Shown here one piece after another: positions 45,539 to 53,165 of a stretch of DNA of 64,000 bases. The notes below the pieces were generated by a model. It was not told the DNA's origin and ran no database searches. It saw only the letters and a list, made by a program, of their open reading frames with translations. The position numbers were made by a program, and so were the translations under genes. This stretch comes from VMCP01 sp964408945 (GTDB lineage: Bacteria > Bacteroidota > Bacteroidia > NS11-12g > UBA955): positions 1-64,000 of the forward strand of contig CAYPBJ010000006.1 of NCBI GenBank assembly GCA_964408945.1, in the 5' to 3' direction. Position 1 is the stretch's first letter. Each line of letters starts with the position of its first letter.

Positions 45539-46491
45539 TGAAATTTAATAAAATCAGTAAGTATTGGGTTGTTGCTTTTGCACTGGTTGGGGCCTTTTCG
45601 TCCCTTAGTGCTCAACAAGTAGCCTTAACTACACAATATGATTTGATTTCCAGCATACAGAATCCAGCATATAACGGGTTAAATAGAAACCTTAAAATTG
45701 ACGCACTTTCAAGGGTACAATGGGCCAATTTCCCCGGAACACCTCGATATTCTGCTGTGGCTTTTCAGTCGCCACTGAATAAGGACTTTTCACTGGGAGC
45801 CAATTTTCAAAATTTATCTATTGGTCAATTTAAGGTTGCTTCTCCTATGAGTATGACCTCAATGGCTGCTGATATTGCCTACCACAAGCAGCTAGATAAG
45901 AATATTTTTGCCGCTGCTGGACTAAGATTAGGAGTATTTAATTCTAGCTTGAGAATTTCACAATTGATTTCAGATGCGCCAGCAGATGCAGCTCAGACGG
46001 GCAACGATTATAATTTTAATGCTCCTTTAGTGGGTGGGGGTGTTATGTTTTATGGCAAGCAATATTATATCGGAGCCTCACTTCCTCAGTTTGCCGTGGT
46101 GCCAAAACAGTTGGTTGATAATATCAATCTTGGGTATAATGCCCGATCCTTTTGGTCATTTAATGCTGGTTACGTATATAAATTTAATAAAAAATGGCAG
46201 GTTAAAACAACGGCTCAAGCTCGTAAATACAGCAGTTTGCCAACAGTTTGGGATGCCAATATTTACGGCATTTATGAAGGTGTTCTAACCCTTGGATATG
46301 GATATAGAAGTACCGGTTCAAATGCATTTTTAGCATCCATTAGAGCCAATGATTTGATCAAAGTGGTTTTTGCTTATGAATCGGGTACCATATATGATGA
46401 TCAAACGCCTTTCAATTCTATTGAGTTTGGTATTTCATATCAGATTGATTACAACAAAGAAAAAACCAAAGTAATTCCTCGTCAATTTTAA
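45535..46491 (+). CDS. PorP/SprF-family T9SS outer-membrane protein (downstream copy)
   Basis: A 318-residue barrel protein. Signal peptide about 1-26 (cut near LSAQQ). SSIQNPAYNGLNRNLKI is the family's 'NPA..G' motif, and the alternating strands continue to EFGISYQIDY, with a basic tail after it. It overlaps the end of the adhesin gene by four bases and has two adjacent ATGs (45535 and 45538). The gene order adhesin-adhesin-PorP/SprF-OmpA mirrors the sprB-sprF linkage in gliding Bacteroidota. Type B sorting domains are exported or retained with the help of such a partner. The protein most likely serves one or both of the giant proteins encoded upstream. Confidence 0.92.
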   Translation: MMKFNKISKYWVVAFALVGAFSSLSAQQVALTTQYDLISSIQNPAYNGLNRNLKIDALSRVQWANFPGTPRYSAVAFQSPLNKDFSLGANFQNLSIGQFKVASPMSMTSMAADIAYHKQLDKNIFAAAGLRLGVFNSSLRISQLISDAPADAAQTGNDYNFNAPLVGGGVMFYGKQYYIGASLPQFAVVPKQLVDNINLGYNARSFWSFNAGYVYKFNKKWQVKTTAQARKYSSLPTVWDANIYGIYEGVLTLGYGYRSTGSNAFLASIRANDLIKVVFAYESGTIYDDQTPFNSIEFGISYQIDYNKEKTKVIPRQF

Positions 46492-46501
46492 AATAAACTG
46501 A

Positions 46502-48382
46502 ATGTTAAGACCTGAATATTTATTCCTTTGGATACTCTTCCATTTGGCTGCTGTTGAATTACCCAAGGGGATTGCCAAACGAGGACAGCCAAGCATGAAA
46601 GCTACAGAATTGGTAGAGCGAATGCAATATCAAGAGGCAATAGCTGAATATTCTACATTGAAGAAAGTCAAATCAGCCAACGAAATGAGATCATTGGCTG
46701 TTGCGTTTTCAAAACTAGGGTACACTGATACTGCTATGAGTATTTATAAGCAATTGGTGAAAAAATATCCCTCAAAAGTAACCCCATCAGATAAACTGAA
46801 TATGGCTCTTTTGCTGAATAAAATGGGTGAAAAAGTAGAGTTTCTTACCGTGCTTAATGACTTGAAGACAGTTGATTACGCGGGCTTGCCAATATTGAAT
46901 CAGGCTGACCCTGAACTGTTCTTGCAGCAAAGTAAGCCACTAGAATCTCAATTGTCTGTTCCTCAAGTACAAAAAATTGAATCTAATAATGCGTGTTTTC
47001 TGCCGGTTAAAGATCCAGTTACGGGCAAATGGTGCTTTCATGAACGTTTTCGAGTAAATGGTGGGCTACTTTCTACGGTTTCTTCGGCCGATGGGCAACC
47101 TTATACAAAGATTATGAAAGCCAATATTTGGTCTTCTGACACTTTGAGCACCAAAGGTATTTTGTTGGAGAGACAGTTATTGAATAAGAATTTTGAGTTA
47201 TCCTTTATAGATTCTTTTGGTAACATGTATGTCACTACCAATCATTCATTAGTAAATGATAGCGATGATTACTTGTTGGATGTGTTTAAATATTCATTTA
47301 ATCCCAAAGTAGGTGATTACTCTTTGAAAAGTCTACATTTTGATAAATGGAACAGTAATTTAGCGGGCTTTGTAATGAACCCAAACCAAACCAAGGGCTT
47401 GTTCTATTGTGATGTGGCAGGCGGTTTTGGCAAGTCGGATATTTATATGTGCGATATTGTATGGACTGAAGACCGCACACCAACTTTAAGTAATTATTTA
47501 AACTTGGGGGATCAAATTAATACCTTATTATCAGATATTGACCCAGTTTTTATTACAGATGAAATTATTGCATTTTCAACCGAAGGGCATATTGGATGGG
47601 GTGGTTCTGATATTTATTTCTTTAATACCATGAATAATCGACTGGTGAATGCGGGTAGGCTTATCAATTCACAGGCAAACGAATTTGCACCCAAATTCTA
47701 TGACGGGATCTTATATTTCTCTACAGATAGATACGGCAATAAGTCAAAAATCATGAGAGTAGAGTTAAGTTTAGATTTACTTGACCGAGTGATGTTTCCT
47801 GAAAACTATATTGTAGAGAATACTTTCCCAGATGAAATAGCAGATAATAAATTGCCTGAACAACAAATGGATATTAGAGATGAATCTAAGATCAGTAATT
47901 TAATCCAAACCATGGCAGTAGCTGAACCTGAGAAATACAATTATGCTAAGGGGTTGAATTTCTTGATGTTATCTGATTCGGTGCGATTGGAAAAAGCCCG
48001 CAATATTGATAGTGCTTCAAATTACCGTGATTATCAGTTTATTACTTTATTGCACCCAGTAGGTGACATTGTTGTTGACGCAAATTTTGAGAATGAATTG
48101 TTGATTCTCACTGAAGTACTGAAACGCAGATCTGATTGGAAGGTGCAGGTAAGGTCACATACTGACAGCAAGGGTTCTAAAAATGCCAACCGAAAACTAT
48201 CACAAGAAAGGGCTGACTTTTTAAAAGTGTATTTAATATCACAAGGTGTGCCTGCTAATCAGGTAGAGGCCATTGGATACGGAGAAGAGTTGCTTCTAAA
48301 TCATTGTATAGATGGTGCACCTTGTTCGGAAGACGAACATCGACGCAACAGAAGAACAGAATTATTGCTTCAATTAAAATAA
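46502..48382 (+). CDS. OmpA-family envelope protein with TPR and PD40-like propeller
   Basis: A 626-residue protein with an N-terminal hydrophobic segment (LFLWILFHLAAVEL) that probably acts as a signal peptide. There is no lipobox. TPR-like helices lie at about 32-125, PD40-like propeller blades at about 165-440 (GLFYCDVAGGFGKSDIY, IAFSTEGHIGWGGSDIYF, LYFSTDRYGNKSKI) and an OmpA peptidoglycan-binding domain at about 510-626 (VRSHTDSKGSKNANRKLSQERA, VEAIGYGEE, RRNRRTELLL). It is a shorter relative of the PorE-like protein at 7.9-10.7 kb and lacks its regulatory-like domain. It lies ten bases after the PorP/SprF gene and is the last gene before the terminator, which suggests that it anchors the adhesin export unit to peptidoglycan. 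Confidence 0.9.
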   Translation: MLRPEYLFLWILFHLAAVELPKGIAKRGQPSMKATELVERMQYQEAIAEYSTLKKVKSANEMRSLAVAFSKLGYTDTAMSIYKQLVKKYPSKVTPSDKLNMALLLNKMGEKVEFLTVLNDLKTVDYAGLPILNQADPELFLQQSKPLESQLSVPQVQKIESNNACFLPVKDPVTGKWCFHERFRVNGGLLSTVSSADGQPYTKIMKANIWSSDTLSTKGILLERQLLNKNFELSFIDSFGNMYVTTNHSLVNDSDDYLLDVFKYSFNPKVGDYSLKSLHFDKWNSNLAGFVMNPNQTKGLFYCDVAGGFGKSDIYMCDIVWTEDRTPTLSNYLNLGDQINTLLSDIDPVFITDEIIAFSTEGHIGWGGSDIYFFNTMNNRLVNAGRLINSQANEFAPKFYDGILYFSTDRYGNKSKIMRVELSLDLLDRVMFPENYIVENTFPDEIADNKLPEQQMDIRDESKISNLIQTMAVAEPEKYNYAKGLNFLMLSDSVRLEKARNIDSASNYRDYQFITLLHPVGDIVVDANFENELLILTEVLKRRSDWKVQVRSHTDSKGSKNANRKLSQERADFLKVYLISQGVPANQVEAIGYGEELLLNHCIDGAPCSEDEHRRNRRTELLLQLK

Positions 48383-48415
48383 AAAAGGCGGCCTATTGAG
48401 GGCCGCCTTTTTTTT
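48381..48415. terminator. Strong hairpin terminator ending the adhesin operon
   Basis: AAAAAAGGCGGCC pairs perfectly with GGCCGCCTTTTTTTT around loop TATTGAG, immediately after the stop of the OmpA-family gene. The A-run and T-run allow termination from both strands, so it also serves the convergent gene at 48430. Confidence 0.95.
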
Positions 48416-48429
48416 GGATTAGTCTAAAT

Positions 48430-48864
48430 TTATTTTGACGGAACGCACATGGTTACAACATAACCGCGCGTTTCATCTCCTTTGAAGGTTATATCAATAT
48501 CAATATTTCTTCCACCAGATTGAGCGGTTAACGAGCGCAACATGGATTCTGCAATAATAAAACAACCTTGGTAGCTTGGAGTTTCCTTAAAGCTTATTGG
48601 AAGTTTCGCAAAACTTTTTGGAGGGTTGCATGGTGCTGGTTCATTGCCTCCTGCTCCTGGTGCACCCATACGCGGTGAAGTTGGCATGCCAGGTCTACCC
48701 TGTTCATTACTTATTTGAAGAGTAGCCTTTTTAATGGTGATCATTTGGTTAGCGAAACGCTGCGGATTTTTAGTGAAATCCATAGCACTTGTTAACACAC
48801 CTTGTGAGAATGAATAGCTGATGCTCAATAGAGCAACGATAATAAATGAATATACTTTTTTCAT
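48430..48864 (-). CDS. Small secreted protein, paralogue A, unknown function
   Basis: A 144-residue protein with signal peptide (about 1-20, cut near SFSQG). The mature sequence opens VLTSAMDFTKNPQRFANQMITIKKATLQISN, then has a Gly/Pro/Met-rich low-complexity stretch, then CNPPKSFAKLPISF, QGCFIIAESMLRSL and a beta-rich end. It shares this plan with the neighbouring gene at 48890-49381: 'NP..F..+.I.I+...L..SN', a disordered insert, 'C..PKS..K', and 'CF.I...M...L'. Two or more cysteines recur at the same places, consistent with disulphide-bonded periplasmic proteins. I do not recognise a family. Confidence 0.75.
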   Translation of the reverse strand: MKKVYSFIIVALLSISYSFSQGVLTSAMDFTKNPQRFANQMITIKKATLQISNEQGRPGMPTSPRMGAPGAGGNEPAPCNPPKSFAKLPISFKETPSYQGCFIIAESMLRSLTAQSGGRNIDIDITFKGDETRGYVVTMCVPSK

Positions 48865-48889
48865 GTTAAATTTAAGAGTGTATTTGAAA

Positions 48890-49381
48890 TTAAGGATTGA
48901 TCTTTATTCTAGTAATTCTATGAATTGCTCTAGTGTCAACCTTAATAGTTAAATCTGCATTTACCTCTCTGTTTGCAGGTAATACGTTGGCCATTTTATC
49001 GTAAATAACAAAGCAGTATTTTGCTTCATTTTTAGGAGGGAAGAAAACATCCATCTTCACCCAACTCTTTGGAGCCAAACAACGTGTTTGTTGTGGAGTA
49101 GTAGCACCTGTACCTGTTGTGCCAGTTCTACTTTGAGTATTTACGCTTGGAGCGGTAACGGTTTGAGCATTTCCAACACCGACATTTCCTGCAGGAGGTA
49201 GAACTGCCTGAGGAGTTGCAACCGTGTTGGATAGTTGACACTGAATATTTCTAATAATGATGGTTCTTCCGTTGTATGCGCTAGGGTTTTGTGCAAAAGT
49301 TAAGGCATCTACTACTAATTGTCCATAACTCAATCCAACAAAAAGCAGGGCAAGAGAAAGTAAGGAGATTGTTTTTTTCAT
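48890..49381 (-). CDS. Small secreted protein, paralogue B, unknown function
   Basis: A 163-residue protein with signal peptide (about 1-20, cut near SYGQL). The mature protein reads VVDALTFAQNPSAYNGRTIIIRNIQCQLSN, then about 50 residues rich in Thr, Gly, Ala, Pro and Asn, then CLAPKSWVKMDVFF and KYCFVIYDKMANVL. It is clearly paralogous to the gene 25 bases downstream on the same strand and probably forms a two-gene operon with it. The conserved opening (N-P-x-x-Y/F, 'grtI.IrNi') is reminiscent of small OB-fold-like domains in other envelope proteins, but this is only an impression. The function is unknown. Confidence 0.75.
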   Translation of the reverse strand: MKKTISLLSLALLFVGLSYGQLVVDALTFAQNPSAYNGRTIIIRNIQCQLSNTVATPQAVLPPAGNVGVGNAQTVTAPSVNTQSRTGTTGTGATTPQQTRCLAPKSWVKMDVFFPPKNEAKYCFVIYDKMANVLPANREVNADLTIKVDTRAIHRITRIKINP

Positions 49382-49435
49382 AGTGTGTTTGGTTGTTTAC
49401 ATTCGAATAACAAAATATGTGCCAAAAATAAGCAA

Positions 49436-49777
49436 TTAATGGTTTGGTTCATTGCTTTTTATTGAATCTTGTTGACCAAAATATCTCAACAAATAATACA
49501 AACCCAAAATAATCAGTATTCCGGCAACTCCAATCTGTATAACATTTCGATCAGGTATTAACCTATTTAATACCAATACGTTGCCAAATCCGAAGATTAT
49601 CCAACCTAATTCGCTTTTGAATTTTGCTTGTACCAAAATCAAAATACCAATCATAGTAACCAACGAAGGAAACGATAAAAGTATTTCTGGAAGATGAATA
49701 TTTAAAGCGTGAAGTAGCCATAATATTCCAATGGTAATTAAAATGATACCGCCAACTAGGTAGGATTTGTTTTTCAT
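49436..49777 (-). CDS. LiaI/LiaF-like (DUF5668-type) membrane protein
   Basis: A 113-residue protein with four hydrophobic segments: about 8-26, 30-50, 55-74 and 80-97. The opening 'K-S-Y-L-V-G-G-I-I-L-I-T-I-G-I-L-W-L-L' and the repeated G-x-x-L-I-x-x-G pattern match the LiaI/LiaF-like transmembrane region found in many small envelope-stress or unknown membrane proteins. The soluble LiaF-type C-terminal domain is absent; the tail is a short polar stretch. It is divergent from the cbb3 oxidase locus. Its role is unknown. Confidence 0.7.
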   Translation of the reverse strand: MKNKSYLVGGIILITIGILWLLHALNIHLPEILLSFPSLVTMIGILILVQAKFKSELGWIIFGFGNVLVLNRLIPDRNVIQIGVAGILIILGLYYLLRYFGQQDSIKSNEPNH

Positions 49778-49885
49778 AGATTTTTGGGAATTGAGGTTTA
49801 AAGCGAAAATAGTGTAATTCTTATAATTGGGATGAACATTTATTCACAAAGCGATGATCGTCAGAATTTAACGACCAACTAAAGC

Positions 49886-49899
49886 ATGATAAAAATCAT
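49886..49899 (+). promoter_or_regulatory. Fnr-like palindromic box A
   Basis: ATGATAAAAATCAT is an inverted repeat (TGAT-N4-ATCA), close to the Fnr consensus TTGAT-N4-ATCAA. The surrounding 23 bases (49881-49903) match box B (52892-52914) at 20 positions. Its centre lies about 71 bases before the ATG at 49964. It likely binds the Crp/Fnr protein encoded at 59277-59987. Confidence 0.65.
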
Positions 49900-49963
49900 A
49901 TTTAGCTTTGAGTTAGGTCATTGGTTGCCCATTTTCAAGTATGGAACTTGCATCTTGGAATTC

Positions 49964-50461
49964 ATGTATTTTACTCCTGTTGCCGATATTGCCCAGAGCC
50001 TTAAACTCATTGAGATTGATTTAATTCCTTCTCTTAAATTTCAATCAGAAAAATTACTGAAATCTGTTGATTTGAATAATGAAACTCGAGGCGATGATAT
50101 ACAATTTTATGTTATTGTTTATCAATTTAATCAAGAGTTACAGAGTCTCGCTAGGTTGCTATCTATGATATTGTTTCCTGCAATTAGAAAAACTCTTGAT
50201 AAACAGAAAGAACCTCCGGCATTGCATGGTTTTAATATAATTAGATCTATTCACAAAAGACAGCAAAATGCAATTTCCAAGCTTAGAGAAATTTGCAATC
50301 AATATACCGTGGAATATGATTGGAAGGAACAAAAACAGTTGCATTGCCATAATTCCTATCAGTTGGAAGCTGCGTTTTTGAATTACCTGAATTTCTTTGA
50401 GTCGCAGGTTTTGTTCAAGTTGGAAAATGCCAAATTAAACATTGAAAGAGATCATGATTGA
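49964..50461 (+). CDS. Degenerate RIC/hemerythrin-like protein
   Basis: A 165-residue helical protein. The open frame extends to an ATG at 49886, but that ATG is inside Fnr-like box A. The inner ATG at 49964 (MYFTPVADIAQSL) lies at the same distance from its box as ccoS does from box B, so I prefer it. The patterns ELQSLARLLSMILFPAI and SIHKRQQNAISKLREICNQYT ... FFESQVLFKLEN resemble the two halves of RIC (YtfE/ScdA) di-iron repair proteins. Compared with the family ligand set, most histidines appear replaced; one His (in SIHKRQ) and one Glu (in KLEN) remain. A di-iron enzyme is therefore unlikely, and a regulatory or structural role in the oxidase locus is possible. It overlaps ccoI by eight bases. 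Confidence 0.6.
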   Translation: MYFTPVADIAQSLKLIEIDLIPSLKFQSEKLLKSVDLNNETRGDDIQFYVIVYQFNQELQSLARLLSMILFPAIRKTLDKQKEPPALHGFNIIRSIHKRQQNAISKLREICNQYTVEYDWKEQKQLHCHNSYQLEAAFLNYLNFFESQVLFKLENAKLNIERDHD

Positions 50462-52880
50462 AAGCGTGAAAGAGATAGAAGTATGCTTCCACTGCGGTGT
50501 TAAAACAAGAAGTCCCATTGTAAAACACAATCTTGCCTTTTGTTGCAGAGGTTGTTTAGGAGTTTATGAATTGCTTCAGGAAAATGAACTTTGCAAATAT
50601 TACGATTTCAATTCCACTCCGGGACAAACCGTTGACCAGTTGAAGGATCATGCTCATAAGTTTGCCTTCTTAAAGGATCAAAAATTATTAGAGCAATTGC
50701 TTCAATTTCAACAGGATGATAGACAGCATATAAAGTTTTATTTACCTCAAGTTCATTGCAGTTCTTGTCTGTATCTCCTTGAAAATTTGTATAAAATTCA
50801 CCCTGGTGTCATCGGCAGTAAATTGAATTTTGCTGAAAAGCACTTAGAAGTTGCTTACAATACCACAGAAATAACAGCCTTTGATTTAGCTTTGGCTCTA
50901 ACCAAACTAGGATACGAACCGTATTTTAGTTTGAGCGATTTAGGAAACAGCAAATTAAAACCTAAAACAGAAAATCACCGCTTGTTCCAATTGGGTGTGG
51001 CTGGATTTGCTTTTGGTAATATTATGTTGTTGAGTTTCCCTGAATACTTTGCCTATGGCTCAGATTTGGATGGATTAAAACCTTATTTTCAATGGTTATC
51101 CATGTTGCTCATAGTACCTGTGATTACCTACAGTTCTTTGGAATTTTATAAGTTGGCATGGGGTGGCATCAAAGAAAAATACCTCAACATTGATTTGCCC
51201 ATAGTATTGGCTATGGCTATAACGTTTTTCCGAAGTTTGTATGAAATATATTACCATATCGGACCGGGATATTTTGATTCTTTGAGTGGTATTGTTTTTT
51301 TTATGTTGTTAGGCAGAACCCTGCAGGATAGAACCTACAAATCCATAACTTATAATCGTGATTTCACATCGTATTTTCCAATTTCGTCAACGGTATTTGA
51401 ACAGGGAAAGGAAATTTATAAGTCGTTGCATGACATAAGAGTGGGCGATGAGTTAATTATTCATAATCAAGAAGTTGTACCCGTTGATGGTTTGATTGCA
51501 GCCGGAAAAGCCACCATTGATTATAGTTTTGTCACAGGAGAAAGTCACCCAGTTGAATTAGATGCGGGCTCCTGGGTTTATGCCGGAGGCCGTCAATTGG
51601 GTTCATCGGTGAGAATATTGGCTCAAAAGTCGGTTTCTCAAAGTTATTTAGTATCGCTTTGGGAAAAGTCAACGAATCAAATCCCTCGCAAACAAGACCC
51701 ACAGAGCACAAATGAAAGCAGTTATGTTCAAAAGGCAAGCATGTATTTTACCTTGGGTGTATTTACAGTTGCAACTTTTACAGCGATTTATTGGAGTGTT
51801 CTTAATCCAACTGTTCTTTGGAATGCAGTTACGGCCGTATTGATAGTGGCCTGTCCCTGTGCTTTGCTGTTGAGTGTGACATTTACTCATGGTCATTTTT
51901 TAAGTCTATTTGCAAAGAATGGATTGTTTGTTAAAGGTTCTAAAGTTTTAGAAAATTTGAATCAGGTAAACCACATGGTTTTTGATAAAACAGGTACCGT
52001 CACAGATTCTCAAAATCCCCATATTGATTATGTTGGAAATGCCCTTACAGAAACAGAATTAGATGTCATTGGTTCTTTGGCAAAAGAATCAGTTCATCCT
52101 TATGCTAGATTTCTTTCCAAACATCTGAATAGGGTTAACGTGTCCATTGATGAAGTTGAAAATAAACTTTCGGCAGGAATTAAAGGTGTTTGGAATGGGA
52201 TGGAGATGAGATTGGGTTCAACAGATTTTGTAGAGTTATCGAGTAATCAAATATTTGAAATCAAGCAGGGGTCAAAGATTTGGGTGCGCATTGGAAGCAG
52301 TGTCAAAGGGTATTTCGTGTTCAGTTCAAGTGTAAGGGAGAATTTAGCATCCCCTTTAAAAGAATTGGGACGAAAATATCCAATGGCGGTTCTCAGCGGT
52401 GATTTGAAAGACGATGAAGGTCTGATGCGTGAAATCTTCCCCGAGAAAACCAACCTCCTATTTGGACAAAAACCCCACGATAAAAAGTGGTTTATTGAGA
52501 ATTTAGAACGTTCGGGAAAGAGAACTTTGATGTTGGGAGATGGACTTAATGATGCTGGGGCTTTGATGAGTAGCTCGGTGGGAATTGCGGTAACCGATGA
52601 TATAGGTTATTTCACCCCAGGAGCTGATGCTATTTTGGAAGGTAAATCGCTTCAACAGTTGCCAAAATTATTGAAGATGGCTCGGTATATGAAAAACATC
52701 ATTTGGTTCAGTTTTGCGATTTCGGTGGTATACAATATCGTTGGTCTGAGTTTTGCGGTACAGGGAAAATTGAATCCAATAATAGCGGCAATTTTAATGC
52801 CTTCCAGCTCAATTACCATTGTTTTGATTACTTGGATTGGCAGTGTTTTATCGGCAAAAGCGTTGAAGTTGAAGTCATAA
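50454..52880 (+). CDS. ccoI: Copper-exporting P-type ATPase for cbb3 oxidase assembly
   Basis: An 808-residue heavy-metal P1B-type ATPase of the FixI/CcoI kind, which supplies copper for the haem-copper centre of the cbb3 oxidase. The N-terminus has a metal-binding domain with C11-x2-C14 and C30-C31-x2-C34 (CFHCG, FCCRGC), then an HMA-like domain whose site is CSSC. The membrane metal site is CPC (C467-P-C469). The phosphorylation motif DKTGTVT is at about 511, a HP motif in ESVHPYA, and the hinge GDGLNDAGAL at about 695. It starts at the ATG at 50454; a TTG four codons earlier is in frame. Its start overlaps the stop of the RIC-like gene, so the two are translationally coupled. Confidence 0.95.
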   Translation: MIESVKEIEVCFHCGVKTRSPIVKHNLAFCCRGCLGVYELLQENELCKYYDFNSTPGQTVDQLKDHAHKFAFLKDQKLLEQLLQFQQDDRQHIKFYLPQVHCSSCLYLLENLYKIHPGVIGSKLNFAEKHLEVAYNTTEITAFDLALALTKLGYEPYFSLSDLGNSKLKPKTENHRLFQLGVAGFAFGNIMLLSFPEYFAYGSDLDGLKPYFQWLSMLLIVPVITYSSLEFYKLAWGGIKEKYLNIDLPIVLAMAITFFRSLYEIYYHIGPGYFDSLSGIVFFMLLGRTLQDRTYKSITYNRDFTSYFPISSTVFEQGKEIYKSLHDIRVGDELIIHNQEVVPVDGLIAAGKATIDYSFVTGESHPVELDAGSWVYAGGRQLGSSVRILAQKSVSQSYLVSLWEKSTNQIPRKQDPQSTNESSYVQKASMYFTLGVFTVATFTAIYWSVLNPTVLWNAVTAVLIVACPCALLLSVTFTHGHFLSLFAKNGLFVKGSKVLENLNQVNHMVFDKTGTVTDSQNPHIDYVGNALTETELDVIGSLAKESVHPYARFLSKHLNRVNVSIDEVENKLSAGIKGVWNGMEMRLGSTDFVELSSNQIFEIKQGSKIWVRIGSSVKGYFVFSSSVRENLASPLKELGRKYPMAVLSGDLKDDEGLMREIFPEKTNLLFGQKPHDKKWFIENLERSGKRTLMLGDGLNDAGALMSSSVGIAVTDDIGYFTPGADAILEGKSLQQLPKLLKMARYMKNIIWFSFAISVVYNIVGLSFAVQGKLNPIIAAILMPSSSITIVLITWIGSVLSAKALKLKS

Positions 52881-52896
52881 ATCTTTGTCATAAAGT

Positions 52897-52910
52897 ATGA
52901 CGAAAATCAT
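52897..52910 (+). promoter_or_regulatory. Fnr-like palindromic box B
   Basis: ATGACGAAAATCAT, in a 23-base context that matches box A at 20 positions. The centre is about 68 bases before the ccoS ATG at 52972. A TCACTTTG sequence (one mismatch to TAnnTTTG) at 52955-52962 could be the -7 element, which would put the box near -62. This spacing fits activation by an upstream-bound Crp/Fnr dimer. Confidence 0.65.
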
Positions 52911-52971
52911 ATTTGATGGTGAGCAACATCATTTTCGTTTTTAGCAAAAAATAGTCACTTTGAAAATAGAT

Positions 52972-53148
52972 ATGTCGGTAGTAATAATCTTAATGATCAT
53001 GAGCATTTTGGTGGCTGGAGTATTTCTAGCGGCCTATTTGTGGAGCGCAAAAACTGGGCAGTTTGAAGATCCTGAAGCAAATGCAAACAGAATACTGCAC
53101 GATACAGAATTGGTAAAGAACAACATCATTAACAAGCACTTAAACTAA
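52972..53148 (+). CDS. ccoS: cbb3 oxidase assembly protein CcoS
   Basis: A 58-residue single-helix membrane protein (helix about 3-25, MSVVIILMIMSILVAGVF). It ends with the CcoS signature W-S-x-K-T-G-Q-F-E-D-P-E-x-x-A-x-R-I-L. In Rhodobacter CcoS is required for insertion of the redox cofactors into CcoN. I use the ATG at 52972; an in-frame TTG four codons upstream is less likely. It lies 17 bases before ccoNO and is the first gene behind box B. Confidence 0.95.
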   Translation: MSVVIILMIMSILVAGVFLAAYLWSAKTGQFEDPEANANRILHDTELVKNNIINKHLN

Positions 53149-53165
53149 TCCCAATAATCTTTATA

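Noticed and set aside
49886..49963. N-terminal extension of the RIC-like protein (MIKIIFSFELG...)
   Set aside because: It would start inside an Fnr-like palindrome, does not resemble the family, and the inner ATG matches the box-to-start spacing seen at ccoS.
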